This document shows positions 17,959-26,227 of a stretch of 64,000 nucleotides of DNA, piece by piece. The notes under the pieces are model-generated. The model worked only from the letters and a program-made list of their open reading frames with translations, did not search any database and was not told the DNA's origin. Numbering within the stretch: the stretch's first letter is position 1; each line of letters begins with the position of its first letter. Made by a program: the position numbers and the translations under genes. This stretch comes from Salimicrobium halophilum (GTDB lineage: Bacteria; Bacillota; Bacilli; Bacillales; Halobacillaceae), in assembly GCF_900100295.1 (NCBI RefSeq), contig NZ_FNEV01000003.1, positions 82,849 to 146,848 of the forward strand, written 5' to 3'.

Positions 17959-17966
17959 AAAATCTA

Positions 17967-18041
17967 CTTTTTCATATAATAGCGGGGATAAGGCCTGCGA
18001 GTTTCTACCGGTTTACCGTAAATGAACCGACTATGAAAAAG
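17967..18041 (+). ncRNA. Guanine-class purine riboswitch aptamer
   Basis: All elements are present: a 10-bp P1 (17967-17976 with 18032-18041), P2 GCGGG/CCTGC with loop GATAAGG, the core GAGTTTCTACC, and P3 CGGTT/AACCG with loop containing ACCGTAAA. The discriminating base is C in GACTATG, indicating guanine/hypoxanthine/xanthine rather than adenine. Loop L2 has A where GATATGG is usual. It starts 8 nt after the guaC stop. Confidence 0.95.
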
Positions 18042-18097
18042 CATTGATGTGTGTGAATGGGACACGTCTGCTTTTTCATAGCAGGCGTGTCTTTTTT
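18032..18097 (+). promoter_or_regulatory. Riboswitch expression platform: antiterminator and intrinsic terminator
   Basis: The terminator pairs GACACG...CTGC (18061-18071) with GCAGGCGTGTC (18081-18091) followed by TTTTTT. The 3' strand of P1 plus two bases (18032-18043, TATGAAAAAGCA) is perfectly complementary over 12 nt to 18069-18080 (TGCTTTTTCATA), which overlaps the terminator stem. Ligand binding would lock P1 and allow termination, so xpt-pbuX is switched off by guanine. Confidence 0.9.
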
Positions 18098-18127
18098 ATT
18101 TCTTTTTACATATTGGAGGTTCGAATT

Positions 18128-18715
18128 ATGGAAGCATTGAAACGAAAAATCCGAGAAGAAGGTACCATCCTCTCCCCTTCTGTCATAAAAGTGGATGCTT
18201 TTCTGAACCATTGCATTGAGCCATCGTTCATGCAAGAAATAGGAGAGGTCTTTGCAGACAAGTTCAACAATGAACCTGTAACCAAAATCATTACACTCGA
18301 GTCTTCAGGGATCGCACCTGCGACGATGACCGGTCTAATACTTGGCGTCCCTGTCATCTTCCTGAGAAAACAGAAGTCCCTCACGATGCAGAATAACTTG
18401 TTGACCGCAACCGTCTATTCCTACACGAAGCAGACGGAAAACACCATCAGTATCGCTGAAAAATATCTTTCAGAAAAGGATCATGTTCTTATCATCGATG
18501 ACCTTCTTGCAAATGGAGAAGCGCTGCAGGGCATGGTCGATATCGTTCAAAAAAGTGACGCAAGCCTTGCCGGATGCGGCGTAGTGATCGAAAAAGCCTT
18601 TCAAGCCGGAGGAAAATCATTAAGGCAGAGAAACATCCGCGTGGAAGCTCTTGCTTCTATCGCTTCGCTCGAGAATGACACCATTACATTTACAGAACAG
18701 GAGGCGACACATTGA
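18128..18715 (+). CDS. xpt: Xanthine phosphoribosyltransferase
   Basis: A 195-residue phosphoribosyltransferase that converts xanthine and PRPP to XMP in purine salvage. The PRPP-binding motif is HVLIIDDLLANGEAL at about residues 122-136, and MEALKRKIREEGTILSPSVIKVDAFLNHCIEP at the N-terminus is typical of Xpt rather than Apt (only short pieces are quoted as evidence: IKVDAFLNHCIEP). ATG at 18128 follows GGAGG with 10 nt spacing. It is preceded by the guanine riboswitch and overlaps pbuX by 4 nt, the conserved Bacillus arrangement. Confidence 0.95.
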   Translation: MEALKRKIREEGTILSPSVIKVDAFLNHCIEPSFMQEIGEVFADKFNNEPVTKIITLESSGIAPATMTGLILGVPVIFLRKQKSLTMQNNLLTATVYSYTKQTENTISIAEKYLSEKDHVLIIDDLLANGEALQGMVDIVQKSDASLAGCGVVIEKAFQAGGKSLRQRNIRVEALASIASLENDTITFTEQEATH

Positions 18716-20004
18716 AAACAGCAGCACTCGGCTTTCAGCATCTTTTAGCTATGTATACAGGAGCGGTTCTGATTCCTCTTATCGTCGGAGGAGCACTCGG
18801 ACTTACATCGGAACAACTCACTTACCTTGTAGCCATCGATATTCTTATGTGCGGCGTAGCCACCATTCTTCAGGTGTTACGTACGAAATGGTTCGGAATC
18901 GGACTCCCGGTCGTCCTCGGATGTACGTTTACGGCGATTGGTCCGATGATTGCCATCGGCGGGCAATACGGCGTGTCCGGCATTTATGGTTCAATCATCG
19001 TCTCCGGACTTCTCGTCGTTGTACTCGCCCGCTTCTTCGGAAGTCTCGTCCGCTTTTTCCCTACAGTGGTAACAGGAACGGTGGTTACCGTAATCGGGAT
19101 CACTCTGATTCCTGCGGCCATCAAGAATATGGGTGGCGGGGAAGGAGCAGAAGACTTCGGTTCCGGTGCCAATCTTCTACTCGCTTTCGGGACACTTTTA
19201 TTCATCATTCTTCTTTACCGGTTCGCTTCCGGATTCGCCAAGTCCATCGCTATTATGCTTGGTCTCGTCGCTGGTACCATCGTCGCTTCGTTTTTCGGAA
19301 AAGTCGATTTTTCTGCCGTAGGAGAAGCGAATATCTTTCATATGGTAGAACCTTTCTATTTCGGCATGCCTACCTTCCACTGGTCCGCGATTCTCACCAT
19401 GACGCTGGTCGCTATGGTTTCTGTAGTAGAATCCACTGGTGTCTATTTTGCCGTGAGTGATATGAGAGATGAGAAACTGGATGAAAAAGACCTGGCCCGC
19501 GGCTATCGTGCAGAAGGGTTGGCAATCGTTCTCGGAGGAATCTTCAATGCGTTCCCTTACACCGCTTTCTCTCAAAACGTCGGACTGATGAACATGACTG
19601 GAGTCAAATCGAGAAAAGTGATCCTTACTACCGGCGTAATGCTTATAACTCTAGGCTTCATTCCTAAGATTGCCGCTATTACAACCATCATCCCCACCCC
19701 GGTTCTCGGTGGTGCGATGCTCGCTATGTTCGGAATGGTCATTGCGCAAGGAATCAAGATGCTCAGTCCTGTCATTCAGAATTCAGCGGAGAATTCGATG
19801 ATCGTCGCCTGCTCTGTCGGTATGGGGCTCGGCGTAACAGCAGTACCTGAACTGTTCGCAAGTCTTCCGGAAGGTGTGCAGATTCTCACGAGTAATGGTA
19901 TTGTAGCCGGGAGTCTGACCGCTATCGTCCTTAATATTGTATTCCACGCTTCTCCCCGCAGGAAAAGTCACGCACAGAACCTGGAAACCAGAAAAGCTTC
20001 CTGA
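18712..20004 (+). CDS. pbuX: Xanthine permease, NCS2 family
   Basis: A 430-residue nucleobase-cation symporter with about 14 membrane segments. LGFQHLLAMYTGAVLIP at the N-terminus and NAFPYTAFSQNVGLMNMTGV (the NCS2 substrate-site signature) identify the xanthine/uracil permease family. Position after xpt under a guanine riboswitch indicates xanthine as the substrate. The start is TTG at 18712, overlapping the xpt stop, with AGGAGG 7 nt upstream. Confidence 0.95.
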   Translation: MKTAALGFQHLLAMYTGAVLIPLIVGGALGLTSEQLTYLVAIDILMCGVATILQVLRTKWFGIGLPVVLGCTFTAIGPMIAIGGQYGVSGIYGSIIVSGLLVVVLARFFGSLVRFFPTVVTGTVVTVIGITLIPAAIKNMGGGEGAEDFGSGANLLLAFGTLLFIILLYRFASGFAKSIAIMLGLVAGTIVASFFGKVDFSAVGEANIFHMVEPFYFGMPTFHWSAILTMTLVAMVSVVESTGVYFAVSDMRDEKLDEKDLARGYRAEGLAIVLGGIFNAFPYTAFSQNVGLMNMTGVKSRKVILTTGVMLITLGFIPKIAAITTIIPTPVLGGAMLAMFGMVIAQGIKMLSPVIQNSAENSMIVACSVGMGLGVTAVPELFASLPEGVQILTSNGIVAGSLTAIVLNIVFHASPRRKSHAQNLETRKAS

Positions 20005-20010
20005 ATGATA

Positions 20011-20046
20011 AAAACCCGCTCACCTTTTAGATGAGCGGGTTTCTTG
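20011..20046. terminator. Bidirectional terminator between pbuX and the Ig-domain gene
   Basis: AAACCCGCTCA pairs with TGAGCGGGTTT (11 bp) around a 9-nt loop, with A/T tracts on both sides, between two convergent genes. Confidence 0.9.
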
Positions 20047-20048
20047 TA

Positions 20049-20837
20049 TTATAAATAGTCAACCAAACCTACAGCAGTAACAGATCCATCGATACCATTG
20101 CCTTCATACGTAACGACTAGTTGATACTCACCTACCAGGTAAACTGCGGCTGTCTGATTTTCTTCTTCCCTATACTGGGTGATCATTTCATTTCCGAACA
20201 TTTCCTCTACATCACTACGATCATACGTATCAGCCGGAAGCTGTTTGATGATCGCTTTCAACCCTTCTTCTTCTGCATTCGGATCCCAGCCAAAAGCATA
20301 ATCTGTGTAATACTTAAATTGAAAACCGAGCAGTTCCTGATTTTCGTAGTTCGTGCCGATTTGTTCATCCGGTGCATTGATAGAATTACCAAGAGACAAA
20401 GGAGCACCTTTCAACTTCCCTTTAGCAAGACCTTCTTCTAGCTCTGCATCAAAATAACTGCCTTCGTTTCCACTTGAATCATCCGTCTGAATCGTAAAAG
20501 GCATAATCAAGTTATTCTGATACATCTTGCCATTTTCAAAAGCCAGCTCCTCTGTAATATGTAACTCGTAGCTCTGGCCCGCTTCATAGAGATTATTTGC
20601 GTAAATGGTCGCTTTCTTGCCATCCAGGGAAACCCCGTTTTCCAGAACTTCTCCACTTTCCGTTTGCACAAAAATGAAGTTTTTGTTTTCTGTCGTGTCC
20701 TCAAGTGGAACGTTGAATTCCACTGTCCAATTCTTATCGGCATCCACTCCGTTTTTCTCTTCCCACTGAATTTCTTCAGCCGAGGCAACGAATGGAATAG
20801 CGATAACTAACAATACTGCTAAAACCAATGTTCTCAT
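20049..20837 (-). CDS. Secreted protein with SbsA-type Ig-like domain and unknown C-terminal domain
   Basis: A 262-residue exported protein. The signal peptide ends at VASA/EE (about residue 20). Residues 25-120 (NWTVEFNVPLED ... YEAGQSYELHITEEL ... MPFTIQ) are the fourth SbsA_Ig-like domain of this window. The C-terminal 120 residues are acidic and contain DYAFGWDPNAEEEGL, a DRSDVEEMFGNEM segment and two closing beta strands (AAVYLVGEYQLVVTYEG); I cannot assign a family, though the layout recalls small secreted domains that bind a partner. It appears monocistronic and lies 133 nt downstream of the vanZ-like gene. Confidence 0.7.
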   Translation of the reverse strand: MRTLVLAVLLVIAIPFVASAEEIQWEEKNGVDADKNWTVEFNVPLEDTTENKNFIFVQTESGEVLENGVSLDGKKATIYANNLYEAGQSYELHITEELAFENGKMYQNNLIMPFTIQTDDSSGNEGSYFDAELEEGLAKGKLKGAPLSLGNSINAPDEQIGTNYENQELLGFQFKYYTDYAFGWDPNAEEEGLKAIIKQLPADTYDRSDVEEMFGNEMITQYREEENQTAAVYLVGEYQLVVTYEGNGIDGSVTAVGLVDYL

Positions 20838-20970
20838 TCACTTGTCCTCCTTAACCTCAGTACTATTACCCATGTTATCACGGTTTCTGTAAGAATTCCC
20901 TCAAAGTCGGCACAACTAAACCGTACAATACCTTCTACCAGTGAAAAATGCCGTGCAGTCTCCCCTGTAA

Positions 20971-21381
20971 TCATTCAGAAGAGGCACTCTGCTTTTTTCT
21001 ATAGAAGACTGCAAAAGTGAACACTCCCAGTATGACCCCCAAACTATCTATACCTACATCACTGATTTGCCCGCTCCTCCCAGGAATAAACTTCTGATGA
21101 AACTCATCACTCATCGCATAGATTACGGAGATCACCAAAGCCACATACCATTTCCGTGAAGCTGAATAAAAAAGAATAGCCAGCAGGAAATAAGCAAACA
21201 CGTGCGCCCCTTTTCGCACCAGGTAATGCAACTGATCTTCCGGCAGAGGTATCACGGAAAAAACAGCTGCAACTATCGAACTCAGCTCTCCAGATTCCTC
21301 TCCCGGCTGATGAGATAAATAAAAAATGGTCGCCATCCATCCGATAGCGAGAATCCATGGAATATTCAGACTCTTTGACAT
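20971..21381 (-). CDS. VanZ-like membrane protein
   Basis: A 136-residue protein with four membrane segments. FYLSHQPGEES, the central VRKGAHVFAYFLLAILFY and the C-terminal SDEFHQKFIPGRSGQISDVGIDSLG motifs are the VanZ family signature (PF04892). VanZ proteins are linked to low-level teicoplanin resistance in enterococci, but chromosomal VanZ-like proteins of Bacillaceae have no firm function. It is divergent from the amidase gene, the two starts being 61 bp apart. The RBS (AAAGGACGG) is rather far from the ATG. Confidence 0.88.
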   Translation of the reverse strand: MSKSLNIPWILAIGWMATIFYLSHQPGEESGELSSIVAAVFSVIPLPEDQLHYLVRKGAHVFAYFLLAILFYSASRKWYVALVISVIYAMSDEFHQKFIPGRSGQISDVGIDSLGVILGVFTFAVFYRKKQSASSE

Positions 21382-21442
21382 GACCCGATCCGTCCTTTCC
21401 TATATAATAATACCTAATAATGGGAAAGGAGTCGATGATTCT

Positions 21443-22342
21443 ATGAAACAACTCGAAAAAGAAAAATTCGTCTACGCCATGGATAAAGAAAATGAACCCG
21501 CTTTTCACATTTCCTCCGGAGAACAGGTGGTCGTCCATACATACGACTGTTTTGAAAACCAGATCCAGAAGGAATCTATTGAAATGGATACACTGGACTG
21601 GAATCGCATCAACCCGGCGACAGGCCCGATCCATGTCGAAGGAGCACAACCAGAGGATGTGTTGAAAGTTCGCATCGACAACATTGACCTCGGAGACCAG
21701 GGAGTTATGCTGACAGGACCGAACCTTGGAGTCATGGGACATCGTATGGAAGATTTCCAAGTGAAAGTTCTCCCGATCGAGAATGGAAAAGTCGTGTTTG
21801 ATGATAAACTATCTCTTCCGTTGAACCCGATGATAGGGGTGATAGGAGTAGCTCCTGAAGGCGAAGGAGTGAACTGTGGCACACCGGATGCTCACGGAGG
21901 AAACATGGACACGAAACGGATCACTACTGGTGCGACTCTCTACTTCCCTGTTTTTCAACCAGGGGCATTGTTGGCTCTCGGGGACTTGCACGCAGCCATG
22001 GGAGACGGGGAGATTAGTGTGTCAGGAGTTGAAATCCCAGCAGAGGTGACGCTTACCGCAGAAGTCTTGAAAGCGGAGTCGCTCGCTTATCCGATGCTTG
22101 AAGACGATGAAGGGGTGGCGACAATCGTTTCCAAAGAAACGCTCGATGAAGCGGTGGATACAGCAGTCGAAATGATGATCGACCGTATCCTCCCTCATGT
22201 GGACATGACGACTTCAGAGCTTACGATGCTTATGAGTGCTGCAGGCCAGGTGGAAGTCAGCCAGGTCGTGGATCCACTGAAAACGGCGCGTTTCTTCGTA
22301 CCTCGCTACATCCTCGACGCTTATGATATTCATCTTTTCTGA
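21443..22342 (+). CDS. Acetamidase/formamidase family protein (short form)
   Basis: A 299-residue FmdA/AmdA-family amidase. The metal/active-site region is intact: ATGPIHVEGAQPEDVLKVRI, then GVNCGTPDAHGGNMDTKRI and GALLALGDLHAAMGDGEI. Family members hydrolyse formamide, acetamide or related small amides to ammonia and the acid in the cytoplasm; several members of this short form have unknown substrates. AAGGAG lies 11 nt before the ATG at 21443. It is monocistronic, with a terminator at 22348-22379. A longer, divergent paralogue with a zinc ribbon is encoded at 27757-29049. Confidence 0.88.
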   Translation: MKQLEKEKFVYAMDKENEPAFHISSGEQVVVHTYDCFENQIQKESIEMDTLDWNRINPATGPIHVEGAQPEDVLKVRIDNIDLGDQGVMLTGPNLGVMGHRMEDFQVKVLPIENGKVVFDDKLSLPLNPMIGVIGVAPEGEGVNCGTPDAHGGNMDTKRITTGATLYFPVFQPGALLALGDLHAAMGDGEISVSGVEIPAEVTLTAEVLKAESLAYPMLEDDEGVATIVSKETLDEAVDTAVEMMIDRILPHVDMTTSELTMLMSAAGQVEVSQVVDPLKTARFFVPRYILDAYDIHLF

Positions 22343-22347
22343 TATAC

Positions 22348-22379
22348 AAAAAGCTGCCCTTCGTCGGGCAGCTTTTTTT
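22348..22379. terminator. Bidirectional terminator between amidase and yczE-like genes
   Basis: AAAAAGCTGCCC pairs with GGGCAGCTTTTT across a TTCGTC loop, with T and A tracts on both sides, and overlaps the stop codon of the minus-strand gene. Confidence 0.95.
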
Positions 22380-23019
22380 AAAGCATTTCTTCTTCGAGCT
22401 CTTTGCCGATTGACGGATGGTAACGATAATACAGCGTGTAGCTTCTGGTATAGAACCACTGGATCCATGGACCGAGCATAATCATCGGTGCCAGTGTGCC
22501 AAGACCGACAGGACCACCGATAATGAAGGCGAGAGCAGTCATGGTTGCCGCTACCGCCGTCTGACCTACCTGCAGGCTTAAATTGAAACGATGACTCACG
22601 GCAAGAAACAGTTGGTCCACCGGCGCCCGTGGGAATTGCGGCAGAATATACACAGCGACACCAAGACCGATGATCATCACTGCTACCAGTAAGATGGCCA
22701 GTTGAACGGCAAACGGATACACAGCAAAGTTCACAGAGGCGAATACAATCTCCAGCCAAAAGTCGAGGATCAGACTTTCCATTACGATAGGGATAACTGC
22801 TCTGATTTCAGGCGCCTGTTTCATAAGCAAGGCGTTCACGAACACAATCAGAAACTGGAATACCCCGTACCAGAAACCCACAGTAAATCCGAGATGGTCT
22901 GAGACCCCAATGAAAAAGGCGGTCCAGAATCCAGCTCCAAGTGCAGCGTTGATTAACAATGCCACCCCGAAAAAATTGATAAGCATGCCGAGGACGTACA
23001 CACCGGAACGGTACAGCAT
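22378..23019 (-). CDS. YczE/YyaS/YitT-family integral membrane protein
   Basis: A 213-residue protein with five hydrophobic segments, matching the YczE-type family (COG2364): GVALLINAALGAGFWTAFFIGVSDHLGFTVGFW in the first third (short diagnostic part: GAGFWTAFFIGVS) and LPQFPRAPVDQLFLAVSHRF in the middle. YczE is linked to surfactin production in some Bacillus strains, but the general function is unknown. It stands alone between a bidirectional terminator and the 23020-23214 intergenic region. Confidence 0.8.
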   Translation of the reverse strand: MLYRSGVYVLGMLINFFGVALLINAALGAGFWTAFFIGVSDHLGFTVGFWYGVFQFLIVFVNALLMKQAPEIRAVIPIVMESLILDFWLEIVFASVNFAVYPFAVQLAILLVAVMIIGLGVAVYILPQFPRAPVDQLFLAVSHRFNLSLQVGQTAVAATMTALAFIIGGPVGLGTLAPMIMLGPWIQWFYTRSYTLYYRYHPSIGKELEEEML

Positions 23020-23214
23020 GACTCTCCCTCCTTTCTTTCTCTACATTCATTCTTCGGTCATTCTAATAGAAGATATAGAAAGATACAAGGAGAAAAACTT
23101 AGATATATCTATCATTTATGATTGAAAACGTTATATTTACGTACAAATCGCCTTATATTTATTTTTTCGAGGAAAAATGACTACATTTTCGTAAATTCAT
23201 CCCCTTGAACCTAT

Positions 23215-23242
23215 TTGTGTTTTGTCAGGAATTACGTATAAT
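23215..23242 (+). promoter_or_regulatory. Candidate BCCT promoter
   Basis: TTGTGT (23215-23220), 16-bp spacer, perfect TATAAT (23237-23242). Transcription from here gives a leader of about 120 nt before the transporter ATG. Confidence 0.6.
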
Positions 23243-23252
23243 GACAAAGGTG

Positions 23253-23317
23253 AAATACTTTCAGTAGAGCTTCTCATGTTCTTACTAGACGAACAATCCA
23301 GCTTTACGAAAGTATTT
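23253..23317 (+). promoter_or_regulatory. Leader stem that could act as an attenuator upstream of the BCCT gene
   Basis: AAATACTTTC (23253-23262) and GAAAGTATTT (23308-23317) are perfectly complementary over 10 bp, enclose 45 nt and are followed by TTTATTT. No known riboswitch class is recognised in the loop. Confidence 0.5.
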
Positions 23318-23368
23318 TTTATTTGTGTTCATTTGTTGTCATCACGCCATAATTTTTTAGGAGGAACC

Positions 23369-24877
23369 ATGAAAAGCGTATCCAGAGTTTTTTTCATTAC
23401 ACTTGCATTAGTTGTTACCACCGTTATATTCGGGGCTTTGTTTCCTGATCAGTTCGAAGAAATAACGGGGACCATTAAATCTTATGTCGCTACGACATTC
23501 GGCTGGTATTACCTGCTACTTATGTCCGCCCTCGTCATCGTAGCCATTTCCATCTCCATCAGCCCCTGGGGGAAAATACGTCTCGGGAAAGACGGAGAAA
23601 AACCTGAGTTTTCTTTACCTACCTGGACAGCGATGCTGTTTTCAGCAGGGATGGGGATCGGCCTGGTATTCTACGGAGCTGCTGAACCTCTTTTCCACTA
23701 TATGTCGGATTCACCTACAGCGGAAACAGGAAGCGGCAAAGCTTTCAAAGAAGCCCTTGTCTACTCTTACTACCACTGGGGTATCCATATTTGGGCTATG
23801 TACGGCGTCACAGCGCTCGCTTTAGCCTTCTTCCAGTTCAGAAAAGGGGAGCCCGGCCTCATCTCCACGACCCTGAAACCGTTGTTCGGAGAAAAGATGA
23901 ACGGTCCACTCGGTACCCTGATCGACGTCCTGGCTGTCTTCGCAACCGTATTCGGTGTGGCTACTTCTCTTGGTTTCGGGGCAGTCCAGATTAACGCAGG
24001 GCTCTCCCATCTATTCGGTTTCGAAGTCGGTTTCACTTCCCAGTTCATCATCATAGTCGTGGTCACGCTGCTATTTCTGATTTCGGCCTGGACGGGATTA
24101 AGCAAAGGGATCAAATACTTATCCAATACAAACCTGGTGCTTTCTGTCACCCTGCTGGTACTTGTGCTGATTCTCGGTCCGACGATACTGATTCTGAATA
24201 TGTTCACTGAAACATTCGGTATGTATATCCAGAACTTCATTGAAATAAGTTTCCGGACAGCTCCTCTTGAAAGCGACAATCGCAGCTGGCTGGACAGTTG
24301 GACCATCTTCTATTGGGCATGGTGGATTTCGTGGGCCCCGTTTGTCGGTATGTTCATTGCCCGGGTCTCCCGCGGACGCACGATTCGTCAATTTCTCACC
24401 GGCGTCCTGACGATTCCGTCATTACTCATCTCCATCTGGTTCGCTGTCTTCGGGACGACTTCCGGAGATCTTCAAAATAAGGGGTCCGAACTTACACAGT
24501 ATGCAACGGAACTTGTATTGTTCAATATGTTCGATCAACTCCCGTTGTCGCTATTGCTATCGTTGATAGCTATATTACTTATCGGCTCGTTCTTCATTAC
24601 GTCCGCCGATTCTGCCACTTTCGTACTTGGTATGCAATCGATGCACGGCTCACTTGTACCTGCGAACAGAATCAAAATCATATGGGGAATCGCTCAATCG
24701 TCGGTAGCCCTGATTCTTCTTTATGTGGGGGGACTCCAGGCCATTCAGAATACGATCATCGCCGCGGCCCTCCCTTTCTCCTTTGTCATGATTCTCATGG
24801 TTATTGGTCTCTTTAAAGCACTGAACCAGGAGTACAAACAAATGGAAGAGCAAAAGAACAGAAATCAGAATCTATAG
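23369..24877 (+). CDS. BCCT-family osmolyte transporter (betaine/carnitine/choline type)
   Basis: A 502-residue secondary transporter with 12 membrane segments. GMGIGLVFYGAAEPLFHY (glycine-rich substrate/sodium site in segment 3) and the BCCT signature IFYWAWWISWAPFVGMFIARVSRGRT (short part: WAWWISWAPF) with conserved Trp residues of the aromatic box are both present. BCCT proteins take up glycine betaine and related trimethylammonium compounds with Na+ or H+ for osmoprotection. The C-terminal tail is short (QMEEQKNRNQNL) and lacks the long sensor helix of BetP, so regulation is probably at transcript level. ATG at 23369 follows AGGAGG; an upstream in-frame region lacks an RBS. Confidence 0.92.
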   Translation: MKSVSRVFFITLALVVTTVIFGALFPDQFEEITGTIKSYVATTFGWYYLLLMSALVIVAISISISPWGKIRLGKDGEKPEFSLPTWTAMLFSAGMGIGLVFYGAAEPLFHYMSDSPTAETGSGKAFKEALVYSYYHWGIHIWAMYGVTALALAFFQFRKGEPGLISTTLKPLFGEKMNGPLGTLIDVLAVFATVFGVATSLGFGAVQINAGLSHLFGFEVGFTSQFIIIVVVTLLFLISAWTGLSKGIKYLSNTNLVLSVTLLVLVLILGPTILILNMFTETFGMYIQNFIEISFRTAPLESDNRSWLDSWTIFYWAWWISWAPFVGMFIARVSRGRTIRQFLTGVLTIPSLLISIWFAVFGTTSGDLQNKGSELTQYATELVLFNMFDQLPLSLLLSLIAILLIGSFFITSADSATFVLGMQSMHGSLVPANRIKIIWGIAQSSVALILLYVGGLQAIQNTIIAAALPFSFVMILMVIGLFKALNQEYKQMEEQKNRNQNL

Positions 24878-24883
24878 ACATAC

Positions 24884-24925
24884 GAAAAGCCAGTCTGCTT
24901 CAATGAAAAGCAGACTGGCTTTATT
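24884..24925. terminator. Bidirectional terminator between BCCT and aminotransferase genes
   Basis: AAAGCCAGTCTGCTT pairs with AAGCAGACTGGCTTT around a short loop, with a T-rich 3' side and an A-rich 5' side. Confidence 0.9.
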
Positions 24926-24943
24926 TATCAGGAGATCATGACT

Positions 24944-26212
24944 CTACTTGCTGTTTCTCCGTTCGATCAATGTCTCCTCGAATAAATTGAGACCCTGGTC
25001 GATTTCTTCTTTAGTTATCGTAAGCGGAGGAATCATCCGCATGATTTCCGTCTGATTCCCTCCGAAATAGAACAGCACCCCTTTTTCAAGAGCACGGTCG
25101 AGACATTCAAAAAGAACGTCACTGCTCGGTTCTCCCGTTTCAGGATCGACCATTTCGATGCCGATCATCAGACCGAGCGCGCGGACACGTCCGATTTCCG
25201 GATACTTCTCTTTCATATAAAGAAGTCGGTCGTAGGCGTAATTCCCCTGTTCCTTCGTATTCGCTAAAAGGTTCTCTTCTTCAATGACATCAAGGACCGC
25301 ATTCGCGGCGTGACAGGCGATCGGGTTGCCCCCAAATGTCGTCGCATGACTCCCGAGCGGCCATTTCTGCATCAGCTCTCTCGAAGCGACAGTTGCACTT
25401 AACGGCAGGCCGCTGGCAATTCCTTTAGCAATCGCCATGACATCCGGCGTGACACCGAACGTATGAGAAGCGAACCATTCTCCGGTACGCCCGAAGCCGG
25501 TCTGCACTTCATCGAAAATAAGAAGAATGCCGTGTTCATCACACAATTCACGTACCCGCTTCAGCCAGGCTTCTGGTGGTACGACATAGCCGCCTTCTCC
25601 AAGTACAGGTTCCACAATGAAGGCAGCCACCTCTTCAGGAGCGACCTGGTATTTGAATAGCTGTTCCGCATGATGGTTAAGCTCTGCCGCCGGATCTTCT
25701 GCATCCGGATCCGCATAAGGGAGCTGATACGTTCCATTCACCGGCTGATATTTACGGTATTTGCTTTTCGAAGTGGAAACACTGAGCGCTCCCATCGAAC
25801 GGCCGTGGAATCCTCCAAGAAAAGAAACGACATACGGCCGATCCGTTACGTGACGGGCGAGCTTCAATGCGCCTTCCACAGCTTCCGCTCCACTATTTCC
25901 GTAAAAGAAACAGTCGAGGTCCCCGGGAAGAATTTCTGCAAGGCGTTTCGATAACTCAAGGATTGAATCATACATGATGACGCCCGAAGGACCATGGGTG
26001 AGCTCGTCCGCTCCCTGTTTGATCGCTTCAACGACTTTTGGATGCCTGTGACCGACGTTTGTCGTCGCAATCCCTGATGTGAAGTCCAAATATTTCTTGC
26101 CATCTTTTCCATAGTAGTAGTGCCCTTCTTCCTTATCGACCGGAAGATTCGGGTGATCTTTCGCCATACTGGGCGCAAGGTGTTTGTCTACCAGATCTTT
26201 GATTTCATCCAT
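24944..26212 (-). CDS. Class III PLP-dependent aminotransferase (GabT/ornithine-type)
   Basis: A 422-residue class III aminotransferase. Marker motifs are [15 protein letters not shown] (phosphate-binding), [41 protein letters not shown] (PLP ring aspartate) and [12 protein letters not shown] with the Schiff-base Lys263. The family transfers amino groups from omega-amino acids such as 4-aminobutyrate to 2-oxoglutarate; the substrate here is not determined. It follows a YjiH-like membrane protein gene by 15 bp in one operon, which suggests that the membrane protein imports or exports the amine-containing substrate or product. Confidence 0.9.
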   Translation of the reverse strand: MDEIKDLVDKHLAPSMAKDHPNLPVDKEEGHYYYGKDGKKYLDFTSGIATTNVGHRHPKVVEAIKQGADELTHGPSGVIMYDSILELSKRLAEILPGDLDCFFYGNSGAEAVEGALKLARHVTDRPYVVSFLGGFHGRSMGALSVSTSKSKYRKYQPVNGTYQLPYADPDAEDPAAELNHHAEQLFKYQVAPEEVAAFIVEPVLGEGGYVVPPEAWLKRVRELCDEHGILLIFDEVQTGFGRTGEWFASHTFGVTPDVMAIAKGIASGLPLSATVASRELMQKWPLGSHATTFGGNPIACHAANAVLDVIEEENLLANTKEQGNYAYDRLLYMKEKYPEIGRVRALGLMIGIEMVDPETGEPSSDVLFECLDRALEKGVLFYFGGNQTEIMRMIPPLTITKEEIDQGLNLFEETLIERRNSK

Positions 26213-26227
26213 AATTGATACCCTCTC

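Noticed and set aside
18044-18127. Longer xpt frame starting within the riboswitch
   Set aside because: It runs through the terminator hairpin; the ATG at 18128 with GGAGG gives the standard Xpt length.
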